Of a stretch of DNA of 64,000 nt, positions 48,901 to 61,965 are shown piece after piece. The first letter of the stretch is position 1, and the number at the start of each line of letters is the position of its first letter. The stretch is taken from assembly GCF_030253575.1 (NCBI RefSeq), contig NC_080568.1, positions 24,823,501 through 24,887,500 of the forward strand, written 5' to 3'. The translations under genes were made by a program, and so were the position numbers. The notes beneath the pieces were generated by a model. The model was not told the origin of the DNA. It was given only the letters and a program-made list of their open reading frames with translations, and ran no database searches. The DNA comes from Rhododendron vialii. Its lineage: Eukaryota; Streptophyta; Magnoliopsida; Ericales; Ericaceae.

Positions 48901-51314
48901 TATCAAAAATTAAACCAAACTGTTGCTAGATAATGGTTTCCATCAGTGTAAGTGTGCAACCAATAAGAATTAAGAAGTAGTTGATTGAAAGAAATGAATT
49001 GGCTTTGTTGCTCAATACCGTTGAAGCATTAAACTGACAGTGAATATCTGTCCAGTGTGCCTAGAGACTCGAGAAGTTTCCTTGCAATGGACGATCCAAC
49101 GAATAGAACTACCAAAATGACAAGAAACCCGACCCCTACTTTTCCTCACCTTCCATGCATTTTCAAGACTCTGGTCTGTGTTCTCCATATTAACCTTGAC
49201 TGCTAAAGAGCTGAGCAGTTCTGCTTGCTGCATCAATGCAAGTATCCTTGGATCATCCTTTTTGAGAAATGTCCCTTGAATCTTGTCATTAGTTACTGTA
49301 CCTTGAAAAGAAAGGAAGATCCACATTGTCACATCTATTTAATCAAGGATGAGGAATAATTATCAAAGTCTAGCGTTTCTAAAAATACCAACTCCGAGAA
49401 CTTTTGTTGCCTGTTCAATAAAATAACAGATGCAGTGATATGTACATGTTGCACAATGAACCATCTACTTTGACAAAATACTGAGTTCATTTTCCAAAAA
49501 GGTTTAGTGACTCACCATCAGTGGGGTTCTCCTTGGAGTTGCTGACATGATGCTGACTTGGCATGTTTCCTACATTGTGGAAGTTTTGCACCAGTACTGT
49601 GAATGGAGGTCTTAGCTGCTGATTTGTTGTTATTCCACATTCTCCAGTTAATGTTTCTCCATTGTTGCACTTCTCTGTCAGATCAGAGAGATGGGTCCTC
49701 CTAAATCACAACAATAGAGTTATTTTTGTAACATATTTTTGCATATTCTCTTGTAATTTGGGCATGCAACGCTATTGTACCTCATCTTCTTCAAAGATAT
49801 TGCAGTATCTGATATTCCAGCTGGGTTGAACCCATCTTCTAAGATGACCCTTTTGTTATTCGAATTGATGTACAAGGTGGTATTCTCTTTTGCTAAGGCT
49901 TCATGTTTTGCTCTCTTCTTGCAAAGGGTGGAAAATCTATTCTTCACAGCGTTATCAGTTCTGTAAGCAGAAACTAGTTTAGACTACCACCAACTTTTCC
50001 ATTGTAAAGCGAGAAACAAGTACTTATTTCATTTACCTCCCTGAAACGACCTTTGCTATTTCAGTCCATCTGTTACCAAATATTTTTTGAGCCTGCAGTT
50101 GATCTTAAGATGTTAGATTCCCAAAAGACTATGGGGAGGATATCCTCATCTGATTGAAAAGATATACATATATACACACCGGTGTTATCTGTTCCTAGAT
50201 CTGGAAAGATTTCTAAATTTGGTCTAATACAGTTCAAACTCAAACCTTGCTCATGCTGTGAAAGCAGGTTAATTGACTAACTAATGGTTGGACAAATATA
50301 GTTCTACAGAGTTCCAAACAAAACCTGATACTGGTGTTAGAAAAGCATACTAGTTTGGCAGCATTGATATACAGCAACTTTGAGTCTAATAAGTTTGCAA
50401 TGAACTGTGGAAAAACACCAATTACCTCACATAAGAGCACGTCTTCCTCTGGAGACCATCCCCCCTTCTTGAAATCAGAATTCAAATACGTGTACCATCT
50501 GCAATGGTAGGTTTGCATCCACATCTAAGAAACAAAAATCAAAAAAGTAATTGGAAAGGACAAAGGAGAGCATAATTGGTATTCCATTAACCTTCTTCTG
50601 CATTGCCTAGTTGTTTTATCCTTGAAATTTGAGGCAATGATTGCCCAACTGCACATATAAACACAATAAAAAAGCAATCACTCTCATAAACCAAGCTAGA
50701 TTGATTCACATTTTCACTCCACCCATACAAAAATACTCCTAGAAGATAAATAACACGACAATTGTCAAATCATCCAACTCAAACCCAATTGACAATGATT
50801 GGAGAGGCCGTCCAGGCTCATATACTAGTTTTGGAGGTTATAATAAACCAACTTGAGACGAGCTCCAACACTCTCCCCGCACATGCGACCCTGAGGAGCA
50901 CGTGGAGAGCGGGAGAGTTAACCAAAGGATCATAACATACACAACAAAACAAGGTGCCCTGAATGAACAAACAACGGGCAATCCATCAAAAGATTATTGT
51001 TCAAAAGCCTCCGAAAACCGCTCTGATACCATATGCCACCATATTACATAATACACTGGGAGGAACAAGTAGGATGCTAAAACCAAAAAACAAAAGGAAA
51101 AGGAAAAAAAAAGCTCTACTTTTCAGTTCCATGGATTTGAATTTGCTCGCGAAGTATATCATCCTCCTGCAAATCAAAAACTCCAAATCAGACATTTATC
51201 AGAATCAGTCAATGAGAACACACACACACAAAACAGAGGACCAAAAGAAGAAGAAGAAGAAGAGACCTCTTGAGACCAGGAAACGATGTGTCTCTCCTTT
51301 TTCATATTCTCCAT
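45967..51314 (-). CDS. FLP: R2R3-MYB transcription factor, FOUR LIPS/MYB124 type
   Basis: Nuclear MYB that, in Arabidopsis, restricts guard-mother-cell division by repressing cell-cycle genes. Coding exons: 51314-51267, 51166-51120, 50648-50592, 50498-50426, 50092-50037, 49960-49781, 49700-49516, 49301-49150, 48742-48600, 48517-48300, 48185-48040, 46077-45967, giving 471 residues. Repeat R2 starts at KKERHIVSWSQEED with W13, W33 and W52. R3 starts at KKGGWSPEED (W65, W84) and ends TDNAVKNRFSTLCKKRAKHE. These are the atypical FLP/MYB88 repeats, not those of ordinary R2R3-MYBs. The conserved tail includes FLKKDDPRILALMQQAELL, FEESQGSSDFSTGST, SPLQVTPIFRSL and the final exon FLLKALRMESPS...CRRALLQSL. 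The last intron is about 1.96 kb and carries a solo LTR. Arabidopsis FLP is slightly shorter (436). Confidence 0.94.
46480..46690 (-). repeat. Solo LTR (TRIM-like) in the last FLP intron
   Basis: On the minus strand, the part acctccaaatctagtgtatc aligns with acctccaaaactagtatatg of the LTR-like sequence in FLP intron 2. Both have a nearby 'gttgagttggat/gtttgagttggatg' block. No internal domain is present here. The limits are approximate. Confidence 0.5.
50720..51060 (-). mobile_element. TRIM retrotransposon remnant in FLP intron 2
   Basis: On the minus strand, TGGTATCAGAGC (complement of 51020-51031) is a Met-tRNA primer-binding site preceded by ggca-ta, the likely end of a 5' LTR. After only about 150 bases comes a purine tract gcggggagag (50871-50880) followed by TGTTGGAGCTCG, the likely start of the 3' LTR. 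Such a tiny internal domain without coding sequence defines a TRIM. It fills most of the 471-base intron. Confidence 0.6.
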
Positions 51315-51355
51315 TGCTGCTGCTTTGGTCTTTCTTCAACCAAGCTCCTCCTCAT
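51302..51355 (-). promoter_or_regulatory. Upstream ORF overlapping the FLP start codon
   Basis: An ATG at 51355, out of frame with FLP, opens a 17-codon reading frame that stops at TGA 51302-51304. This is 10-12 bases past the FLP ATG (51314-51312). If the transcript starts upstream of 51355, ribosomes using this ATG would pass the FLP start, so it could lower FLP translation. The transcription start is not known. Confidence 0.5.
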
Positions 51356-52614
51356 GCTAAAGTTAGAGAGTCTTTATACTAAGAGAAAAAGAACGCAACG
51401 CAAAAAGAGCTCGTTTTCCCTCTCCTTTTTTTCCCCTTTTACGGTGTTGCTTCAAAACGGAAATACCCAAAGGCTATGAGGAGGCCTTCTTTTAGGGCAC
51501 CGAAATTGCCTCGGATTCGATCCTTTTTCCACTCGCCTTTGGGTCTAAACTTACACAGAATCTAAACAAAAACAGTTTACACACTAATTGTCATCAACCC
51601 TATTTATGATCCGATTGGAACAGTGATGTTTCAAAGTTTTTTTCCTCGAAAATCGAGAAAAAGGTAGAGGGTATGGGCATATACGCTTGTGTAAGTAATA
51701 AGTAGGAGCATACGAAATCCGATAGTAGACGTAGAGATCTAATAAGAGATTGAGATAACTACTACTAAAAGTGAGGAGGGGGGCTGGGATTGGAGGAGAG
51801 AGAAACGACCCACGCCGAGTGTGGAGGAAGAAGAGAGATGATGGATAGGGCGATCGGTTTGATTTTGATTATTTCATTCCATTTTTCTACTACTCTCTCT
51901 CTCTCTCTCTCTCTGAAAAAGGCTGGCTTTATTACTACAAGTAAAATACTCTCTCTCTCTGAACAGTCCAAAATATTGATGGAATATAAAGCAACGGATC
52001 CTTTGCTTTTGAGCGCGGGGTGTGAAGGGGAGTTTGAAAAATAACGCTGAAATCCACGAGAGTATAATGAATGAACCCACTTCACCACCAACACAGTGCT
52101 GCGCATTTTCTATTACTCAACTCTCGTGCGTGCGTGTGTACGTATTTGGAGATGGTTTTTTTTTTTTTTAACGGCTCATGTGTTTGGGCCGATTTTCGCG
52201 CACCTCGATTAATTCTCTGTGGATAATCTCATCATCTACTTGCAGAGAGGCTTAAACGGTGGAGAGATCTGAGAATATTAGAATTGAATTGAACGTGTGT
52301 CAGAAATGACGATCGAAGAAACTGAGCAATGAGAATTACAGTAGAAGGCAGCAGGTTTAGTTTGGAAAATAACTTACGGAAGATTTAAGGGTAAGTCATT
52401 TTCATTCAATTGATGAAAAATATTCTAATTTTTTACACAACCAAATACCGAAAAATAAGTAAAACATTTTACCGAAAAATATTTTATGCCCAAACAAACG
52501 GAGCCGTCGTCCAAATTTTTTAGTAAAAACGCCCCTAAATAAGTTTCAAGCCATTATCACTAGGCCCCTTGGGGTTGTTTCTTGAAATAGTACTGCCTCC
52601 CTGTTTTTTCTCGA

Positions 52615-52815
52615 TGTCAAGCTTATGCGCACCCACAACTTATTTTGGGGACCAGTTTCATTGTTTACAGGCGATGTCTCAATTAAAATCAAAACAAAAC
52701 TCAGTACAAACTGCCCCAAAGGAGATTTCAGTAGCACCTAAGAGATATCAAACCCGAAACCTTAGGAGGGGAAAAACTCTCAAGTCCCGGGCCTTAGACA
52801 GCCACGCCTCCCTGT
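52615..52815 (-). repeat. tRNA-derived SINE, relative of 2212-2455
   Basis: Read on the minus strand, it has ggcttaagg-type head words (gtctaaggcccgggac), then ggtttcgggtttgatatctc as a degenerate B box, then the shared ctcctttggggcag block and the tail word ttatgcgcaccc near 52625. It is more diverged than the 2212 copy. Confidence 0.5.
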
Positions 52816-54753
52816 TTTGTTTTTCAAAAAACAGTACATAACGTTCTTCGTGACTCAACCTCCACATCAATTAACTAAGTAAAAAGGTATTGATGAATTG
52901 TTTCATGAGTGAGTTTCCCTGTTGTTCACACGCTCCAGTGTGTGACTTTTTAAATTCGTGGCGTGAATGGATGGATGAAAATGAAGTGCGTTTTAGTTTT
53001 GCGTTTCAAATTTGGTGATATGGTCTTTGTTGTTTCGTTTTAATTTTTCTTATGAAGCACACAAACGTCCCACGATTCTATTTAACATTGTTAATCGTTT
53101 ATTTTATAGGTCTCGATACAAGTATCCTTCATGCATAAAATTTGGTCAATCGTACATCAGTATCCGTCCATACGAAGCATTTATGTCAATAGAGCAATGC
53201 ACGGGTAGACTCTGGCCATTCTTTCTTCCCCATTTTATTTTATTTTTTTGCAGAAAAATATAATTCGGCAAAAAAAAAAAATTGGTTTTCAATCAACTTG
53301 ACTTTTAATAACTTAGACGATAAAAACATATTGAGACTTATAAAATGAACGGTTCTACTCGTTAAATGAAAACTTGGTAGGTTTCATTTCCCGCCACATG
53401 AGGAATCACACAAATGTTTGTCACACGAGAGGGGCTCAACTCGATTCCCGACATTCCTATTCTTTTCGGAAACAAAAATGCAAATGATCAAAACTACCGC
53501 GGAAGCAGAATTTCTGTTTTCATGGTAGAAATATCAATTAATGCTTGAAATTTCCCCTGATTTTTTTGACCTTTTGGGGTCGGTGGTAACATAATTCAAC
53601 TGAATGATCGATGACAGCAAGGGATTGACTACAAATTCTCCCGATTATTGAGTGATTTAAGTAGGTGATGGGTACTGATGGTGAAACCATTGAATTTCTT
53701 GTCAATTATGGTTTGGCGATTGGTTGGGTTATAATATTTTTATTTGATTTGAATGTGAATTGACTTGATTTAGAGTCGTGTCTTTTTAGTGACACCTGTT
53801 CACCTTGGATGAACGCATCCTTTATGAACAAGTGGGTCATTTCCCTTGGGAACAGTCACCAGTTGGTTTATAAATAGAATGTTGCTCGTCATTCGCGATA
53901 GATTTGTAGAGGTGTTTATGTTCTTATTTTCATAGATTCAAAGTCAATTCATTTTGAGATAATACAAAACACGAATCTGTCTTTAAGTACAGAGTGTCAC
54001 ACACTAACACTCGCCTTGATCTCACCAATTTGTTTCCATAAGCTAGCATATGTTTCCAACAAGATGCAGCTCACTGTAGAACGATGCAGTGCACCGCCAT
54101 AGCCATCCAAAAGTGTTTTTAATTGTCCGGATTAAAAACGAACTCTTTCATGGAAAAGTTTACTCTTCTCTGGAAGAGTTTGTTTTTAATCTAGACCATT
54201 AATTGTCAAGATAGACGGTCCTTGTGTCGAAATCCAAGGTCTCGACGCTATCTACAACTTTCATGGAGAATTTTGTATATTGTATAGTCGCTCATTGTTT
54301 ATCAAATTAAGTCATGAATTTGGACTAGTTTTGGCGAAGATACACCTAATTATGCCTTTCAAACCATAATTTCATATCTATCTATACGTTCTTGAAAAAC
54401 ATTTTCATACGTTTTGCCAACAATATGGAGGCTAACAAATTTTCATCCGACGTTAATATTTTACATTCAACATAATGTAAGGGCCTCACAAATCGAGCTC
54501 GCTTTTAGGCCATCAAGAATTCAGAACAGACCGTGATTATTGATATGACAATAAGAAAAAATAGCTAGGATACACTTTAACACGGACCCAAGACAAGACA
54601 AGACAAGTAATCTCAGTGCAAAATGGTCTTGGGATAATGATTCCCTAATCCATTGTAGTAACGAAACAAACAAACTCAAATAGTACTTAATTCCTAAATT
54701 AATCATTCATCTTATCTAACCCTACATGATTAATATTTGTGCCTCAAAAGGCC

Positions 54754-54928
54754 ACTGCTTAATGCAGTTGGTCAGTCATTGCCTCTCCTTTGTGGAAGGT
54801 CTTGGGTTCGTGCCCCACAGAGGGCAGGCCCTTTAGGGGACCAGGGCTATGGATAGCTTCTGGTTTCTCCGTGCTAACTCTAACGCCCCCGCTGATGTAT
54901 ATCGCCGTGGCAAAAAAAAAAAAAAAAG
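54754..54928 (+). mobile_element. SINE (family A) with A tail
   Basis: The best-preserved family A copy. The head has a B-box-like gggttcgtgcccc near 54805, then agggctatggatagcttctgg and cccccgctgatgtatatcgc, ending in a run of about 16 A. The 8-mer aaaaggcc at 54746-54753 recurs at the end of the tail, giving a plausible target-site duplication. Confidence 0.78.
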
Positions 54929-55754
54929 GCCTGGGTGTCATTGTCAATGATCAGTTAAACCCATGACCCGTTAACAGGTCTTAATCCAATTTGAGTAGTT
55001 CGAAATTTGTCATCAATGGATGGGTTAGAATGATGAAGTTGTTTTCAATAAACTCTTACTAATACCACAAACTACGATCTACCTTCGGACTACATTACGA
55101 TCACAACAATTTATTCGCTAACTGCCACACTAAAAATTACAATTGCCGATACAGAATTACTAACGATGCACCAAATTTTAATCTGCCGCACCAAAAAATA
55201 CTAACGCCACACCAAATTTAATTGATGACACACCATCTTTTGTCGTATATGCATACATACACATACATAGTTGATATGCAATTAGAAGTGGAGTAATGGG
55301 TGTGTTGAATTTCAGTCTAAATAAATAGGTTGAGTTGAATATGAGTACGAAATATGAATAACCCAACCCCTCGATAACACACGTCCAAACCTACCCGTTG
55401 CACCCCTTACCAGCCGGCGAAAACTTGACTCTTTTTTTTCCTCTGACTGATCAAATTTGTCTGGCCTCCAACGAATAAAAAGTCCTCTGGGATGTGCTTT
55501 CACATTAGTATAGTTGACATTTTGTTTTTATTTTTTTCCGAAAGATAGGCAGCCAGCCGCTATGTTGGATACCAAATTAGCATAAGAATCAATTTGCCGT
55601 GTACAATCTTCCAAAAGAACTCATGAAGAAGTAGCCCTCCATTGCGCTATTAACAATATACTCTTAGCAAATTTCCTCTATCATGAATTGACCAACACCT
55701 AATTGTGAAGGAGTATTTTACTTCAGGTACTGTTGAGTGTGCATGTCAAAAGGG

Positions 55755-55756
<2 letters not shown>

Positions 55757-55794
<38 letters not shown>
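55757..55794 (+). repeat. (CT)n microsatellite
   Basis: CT tract of about 38 bp in AT-rich intergenic DNA. Confidence 0.95.
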
Positions 55795-55797
<3 letters not shown>

Positions 55798-57579
55798 CAA
55801 AAGGGGATGATATATATCTTGTCCATGCATCTTTTTGTAAGGGGAGCTGCTGTGAGCAAACACAGAAGCGTGCAGCTGTGTCCCATCTCACCGTCCGTCT
55901 CAGCAATCAATAGTTCGGATTTAAAAAAAAACTCTTCCAGGATTAACTCTTCCCTGAAAGAGTTCTCTTAAATCCGGACCGTCCCAAAGCACCTTTGGGT
56001 GGTAAGATTGTGCGCTGCTTTGTTTGCTCACGGCAGCCGCCCGCTTCCCATCTTTTCATACGGCCAGATGGGTGGAGCCATGCCATGGTGCGAATGAGAA
56101 ATACTCCCATTGGAATTGTGCAAATGGCCCCGTCCTATTTGTCTCTTTTCTTGACAGCGAAGTCTCCCGCCAAAAGAGATTCATTGATTCAAGCAAGGAA
56201 GTTTTAAAAAACAAAGAAATATATATATATACATATAGACAAGTAGCTAGTCCCTTCCATACACGTCAATCAATTAATGATGAAGATGAATATACAATGC
56301 AGGGGCAGGGGATGTGGGCATACAAACAAATATGCTTTTGGAACAGGGGAATCAAAAAATGTTGATGCAAAAGGGTGGAAGAAGATAGAGAGGACTGAGA
56401 GGGGGGGAAAGACTAAAGAGTGAAGAAGGGTCGGTGGTATTTGTCCCACAAAAATTAAAGTTTTTCCTGGCCCCTAACAAAAGGATTCAGCTAGGGAACC
56501 CCCAAATGGAGTACTAAAAGAAATCAAAAGCTAGCACCAACACATAAGACCACCACCAAACAGCCTTTGTCACTCAAATGTGCCATATATGTATGGCTCA
56601 TCAGTCAGTCCACCATCACTGCGCCGTGCAACTGTTTCATGATCACTAGAATTGTCATATCACACTGTAAAGTAGATATATGCACGTACTAATGTTTAAT
56701 GTTATGATCTTTTATGCATAAGTTATGAACTCAAAGCGATTCAAGAGGCGCATACGGTACGCACATTCAAACATGGGGGTTTATAGAATTCCTAAATACA
56801 TAATTAACTACAGTTTATATTATAATAATAGACGCACGGTAGGGCCTACAACGGCGGTGGTGCTTCCACCCACCGTTTCCCCTGCCGGTGGAAAGAATTT
56901 AATCTCTATATCTAGAGTACAATACTCTCGATCGAAAGGCTCCATACCATAAGAAAGCAGCCATCAAAGAGCCAAACACATCCACCCCATATAAAAACAA
57001 AGACTCGACCTTATTGAGAGAACCCTATGCAAAATTGCTTTCCTATATTTTCTCCTTCACTTTTCAAAGTTGAAAAAAATGACCTACACAGAGCCACTTC
57101 TAACCCTACACGAGCTCTCATTTTCAAAAGGGAAAAATTCCTCTCTCCACTTCCCTCCTTCCTTTCATTATGCCTTAATTTTGTCATCTTCCAGTCTCTG
57201 TCTCTGATTGAACAAATTAATACGTAAGCCATTTAGCCCTTGAATCCTGGGTCGTCCCTCTTGTCCGGGCTCGAAAAAAGTATATTATATACTAATCTCT
57301 CTTTTAGTATGTGATTTGGTTATATATTCATTCTTCATTATTCAAAGGAAATGAGAAAAGTGATCAGTATATATTCAAACCATTCCAATTCTTGGAGCCC
57401 AATGTAGTGATGATGAGGTTGAATGTGATCATGGCATTCCTAGTTTAAGTACCAGGAGCTGATGAACAATTGAGCATTCTGATGGCATCTCTCTGTTCTC
57501 TAGGTGTCCGTCTTGGGTACATAATGAATAATCACTTTTCGCTCATGAGTTTACTACTATTTCACAGATGGGTAAAACT

Positions 57580-57580
<1 letters not shown>

Positions 57581-57625
<45 letters not shown>
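57581..57625 (+). repeat. (GA)n microsatellite
   Basis: GA tract of about 45 bp; the ORFs read through it on both strands are artefacts of the repeat. Confidence 0.95.
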
Positions 57626-57628
<3 letters not shown>

Positions 57629-59664
57629 AACACAATACAGAAACAGAATAATATAAGACCCTGTGCAACCAACAAATAGTCAAAAAAAAATTATTGGAAA
57701 ATGTAAAAAAGCTTCTTTGTGCTCTCTTCCTTTTTCTCACTAAGGTTTGTGACAAACAGTATTGCGGGTAATTTACGCTCACTTTGGACGACAGTAATTT
57801 TAATGGAGAATGGGAATGTGATTCCATTTTTTCATGATTCTTGCATTTGGAACCGACTAGAATGGAAATGTATTCAACCAGAAATCACATGATCAAATTA
57901 AGTAAGAATCTGATCCCTACCATCCCTCAAGGAAATCCTAGATTCCTCGCTCAATCCATTATAAAACCAAAAAAAAAAAAGGGGAAATGTTTGACTCTGG
58001 AAAATTTTCAAATAGCTAACTAGTAGATAAACTGAATTAGTACAAACACCAGAATAGAATTACTTCGGGTATCGAATTACAAGAGTTACTCTCTCTGGGT
58101 ATCGAATTACAAGGAATTTGTTTCCCAATAATCAAATTCATATTCCAACCGAATATCATGGGCATCCAAACATAGCCATTAGAGTACTAGAAATAAAACC
58201 AGATCAAGGAGTTAGTAAACCAGTAGGTCATCATAGAAATTAATAGCTATAAATACATCTGTAAGAGCATCTGCAATGGGAATAATCAAAATCGATAACC
58301 AAAATGTGTCACGTCAGCATTTGATTATCCATTTAGTTTATAATCAAACCTAACAAACTTGATCTCCACATTGGTTATTTTTGTATCCCTATAAAAAAAA
58401 ACCCCTACAATACGCAATGCATCTATGTCCAATTGCAAACGAGTTCCAATCACGCACCCGACCACACCAAATTATTCGTCTCGATGAGACGATTCTAATG
58501 TGAGGTGTTTTTAATTTTTTTGTTTTAAATTTGGTTATTGGGTTTAGTTATTGAGTTTTGGTTATTGGTAAAAGTTGTTAAGTTTGGTTATTCAAAGGTC
58601 AAAATTTGATGAGTTGCTAAGAGGTTGCTAAGTTTGGTTATTACAATGTGAGCACTTTTTTGAGCAAACATTGCTAACTTTAGCAACCTTTTAGTTTTGA
58701 TTATTACATTGTGGATGCTAATAAGCCTAATCACAGAGTGTTTAATTTATTTTCAGTTTCCACCATCCTTGTGCATAAAATTGAAGCCAGAAAAATGAAG
58801 GTATATATGATTAATCAATAGGGAAGAGGGGGTGAGTGGAGCTCAGTGGGGAGGACCAAGTTCCCAAAAGATTATAGCCAGCATTAGTGTGGGGCTTAGG
58901 GCGTAATCTCTCTTTTGATAAACTGCTCATTATGTCAAGTGACGCGGCCACCCCACGAATTCGAGAGTGCCAAGTGTCTCCGCGCCTTCCCTCGGGCACT
59001 TTTTGTTTTTTTTTTTAAGACAAAAAAGGGAAAACTAAGAAAACATGTGGGCCTTTTCTAGAGCTAACACTGTAAACATAAAGGTAATCAAATAATGATT
59101 TAGTACTTGGTATTCAATGAGCTTATCATAACCTTGGATTGATTTGGTCCAAGTTTGGCAGGTTTTAGGCGTTGGGGTCTAGATCGCTCTTCATCACTAA
59201 TCATGTCTATTGAATGTTTTGTAATCAATAGCACATCTAAGAATCCTAATAGCTATGATAATCCTCAAAATGAAGGTTTTCATGGAGTAATTATTAATTT
59301 ATTTAGGTTCATCATAAACCCAGGACTTTTGATTAGGAGATTTAAGAGTTTACTCCTTCCTAAGGTTAGCTTTGAAATCTAATCACCAAGGTTCTACAAA
59401 ATCTTATGGGGTCAGTCCATACGGGCTTTTGCCCCGTCTTTAATCGAACTCTCTAGTTGATAGTGGGATGAGGAATTAATTGAGGTACGCGTAAACTCGC
59501 CCAAAAAAAATCATCTATATCATTATGATAGATAGTCTAGATGATTATACTCACTATCTATAAATTCCTTTTCTACCCTTGATACATTTAGATAATATAG
59601 AACTTCCTTTCTATTGCCACTGCCCATATTCTAAGAACAGAGGAGTATGCACTCATGCATAGGT

Positions 59665-59880
59665 TGAGGGCCGTAAACAAGCCGAGCCAAGCTTTGTTGA
59701 GCTCAAGCTTGGCTTGGCTCGTTTATTAAACGAGCTAAAAATTTGGGCGGCTCGTTAAGGCATTTACTAAACGAGCCTCTTTACTAGTGCCGAGCCTCCC
59801 TTAACGAGCCGAGCTTTTGTCGAACGGGGCTCCGCTCGTTTACTAAACGAGGTTGAGCCAAGCCAAGCCAAGCTTCCGAG
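59665..59880. repeat. Palindrome-rich repeat with aacgagc/gctcgtt words
   Basis: The left part (caagccgagccaagctttg) and right part (gttgagccaagccaagcc) share inverted and direct aacgagc and gagccaagc units. It has the same word style as 11950-12290 and 35140-35445. It is probably a non-autonomous element; its class is unknown. Confidence 0.45.
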
Positions 59881-61797
59881 CTGCTCAGTTCCTTTACAGG
59901 CCCAGGTCAACCTCATCTTCCCATAACCTTACTCGCACAACAAGTAAACCACGAGAGAGCAAAATACATTTTGGTTATGTTGTTTTGATGTCGCTAATGC
60001 AACACATTTTGCTGCTTTCCAGTTCTTTACTGTCTTTGTAGGGGTACAAAGTTCCCTTTGTGACTCCAAAATTCTATTTTCACCGCAATCTCATAAAAGG
60101 GTCCGACCATTGCTTATCTTTCTACTCTCTAGTCTTCGAAGCGCAAAAGGAGATCGGAAAAAAAAAATGGAACAAAAAGAAAAAGAGAAAGGAAAAATTA
60201 AAGCGCAAAAAAGTAGCCAATATGAATCCAGAAAGAACAAAAAGATTTGGCACAACTTAACCTCTAACAATTGATAAGAACAGTGCCTCTAATATCTGCC
60301 GTACCAATGCTACCATTCAACTCCAAAATTCAAACGTCTCGTGTGGGAGAAAATTTGATCTATTTTCAACGGACGCACAAGCTGGTCCGGACATCCGGTC
60401 ATCAAAAACTGGCGAGAAATGGATGCTTGAAGCTACAACACACGTTTTTCAGAAAGGAAAACAAATTGTCTGGGACAACTTCGTTCAATCAAACTACCTT
60501 AACAAAGAGTACAAGGCAAATCCTGTGCAATTCTTATCCAATGAAACTCATAAGCAATTCATGTAATTTCTTATAATACTCCATAAAACATAACTTTCCA
60601 AAGGGTAAATCCCTCTTTTCTCCGTATAGGGCCCTTTTAAGCAGTCTAATTGGTGCTCCCATAGCTATTTCTTTTTTGCTCAATCAACGTAGAAAGAAAG
60701 ACAATATGATAACAAAGTGGGCAGGAAAAGAGACTAATATTTTTACCCTACAAAATAAAGGATGATCATGTAGAACAAAGAAATTAACAAGGCAAAACAA
60801 CGGGTACAAGTCACTTTCTGCGTTTTCTTTTTCTCTTTTCCCTTCTCCCAGCCTTCTTTCTTTCACGCGGCTTAATTTTATCACATCCTAATTTGACCTT
60901 GTTTCTCTGCTGGCCACATGATAAATTGAAAAAAAGTACGAATATTTTAGGTGTTTTTGTGCGATATTAGTACGTCTCAAAACTTGGTTCTATCGATTTT
61001 CTGGACTACTATTATTCAGATATTTTGGGTGGGAAACCAGAGGACAATCTTAAGAATTATGAAGCAAAAGATTGGGTTTATCTTCGCTTAGTTTCAGCTC
61101 ATTCTGATATCGGTAAGCCCTTGATCGACTCATTCATTTTATCCTGTCATCATCAAGGATGAATACCGAACAAGCCCGTATATATAGGAGTTACTTAGGT
61201 ATTTAACCCCACCATCAGACCTGACTCCGCACCTGTTTGTAGTGGATCTTTTTGTTGTAAGATTAAGGGGGTTGAAACTTCAAAGTTGGCAAAGTCAAGA
61301 GTGCGAGCCAACACATACAAAAGAAAAAAAAAAATCAAAAAACACATAGCTAGGCCATGCTAGAATACTTAGGTTTCCTTTTGTTTCTACTAGTACTTTG
61401 TTTTACCTAAAGTAAAAGGAAAACATTTGAAAATATACTTAATCCCAAATAAAGGGGGAGGAGAAAAGGGGGAATCAAAACAAAAGACCCCACGTGTGGA
61501 ATGAAGTACTGGAGGAGGAGCTTAAGGAATTATTCTCTTCTTTATCCATTTTTAACTTTATCTTAGTGTAGGGTTATTCTGCTTGGGATTCCTACATCTG
61601 GGTGGGGCAGCCCCTGAGAGCAACCTTTTCTGGAGGGGATGTGTGGGATCTCAACTGCACTCACTTTCTCTTCCCAATCTTATATGCATCTTTTTCTGCA
61701 AACCACGCTCTTGTTAAAGAGAAAGGTTTTGGGAATCCTATGCCTCCCCTCTCCCTTCATAATCCTATCTCTCCTTTTTTCCGACTCTAAGACAGCT

Positions 61798-61965
61798 TAT
61801 GCGCACCTCGACTAGCTCCCTCTCCGGTCCAATCAAAGGAAAGGCCATCTACGCCGAGATTGGAGATTTCTTAAGAAATTCTTTTTCTCCAGTTTGACCC
61901 CAAGAATAAAACTCCGGTTGTGTGGGGAGCAAATTCACCGACCAACCAGTCTAACCCTTAGGGCT
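61798..61965 (-). repeat. SINE fragment, relative of 2212-2455
   Basis: Begins with cttatgcgcacctcgactag, the tail block of this family, and runs to accaaccagtctaacccttag, the expected head region read in reverse. Internal similarity is weak. It is a diverged or 5'-truncated copy. Confidence 0.4.
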
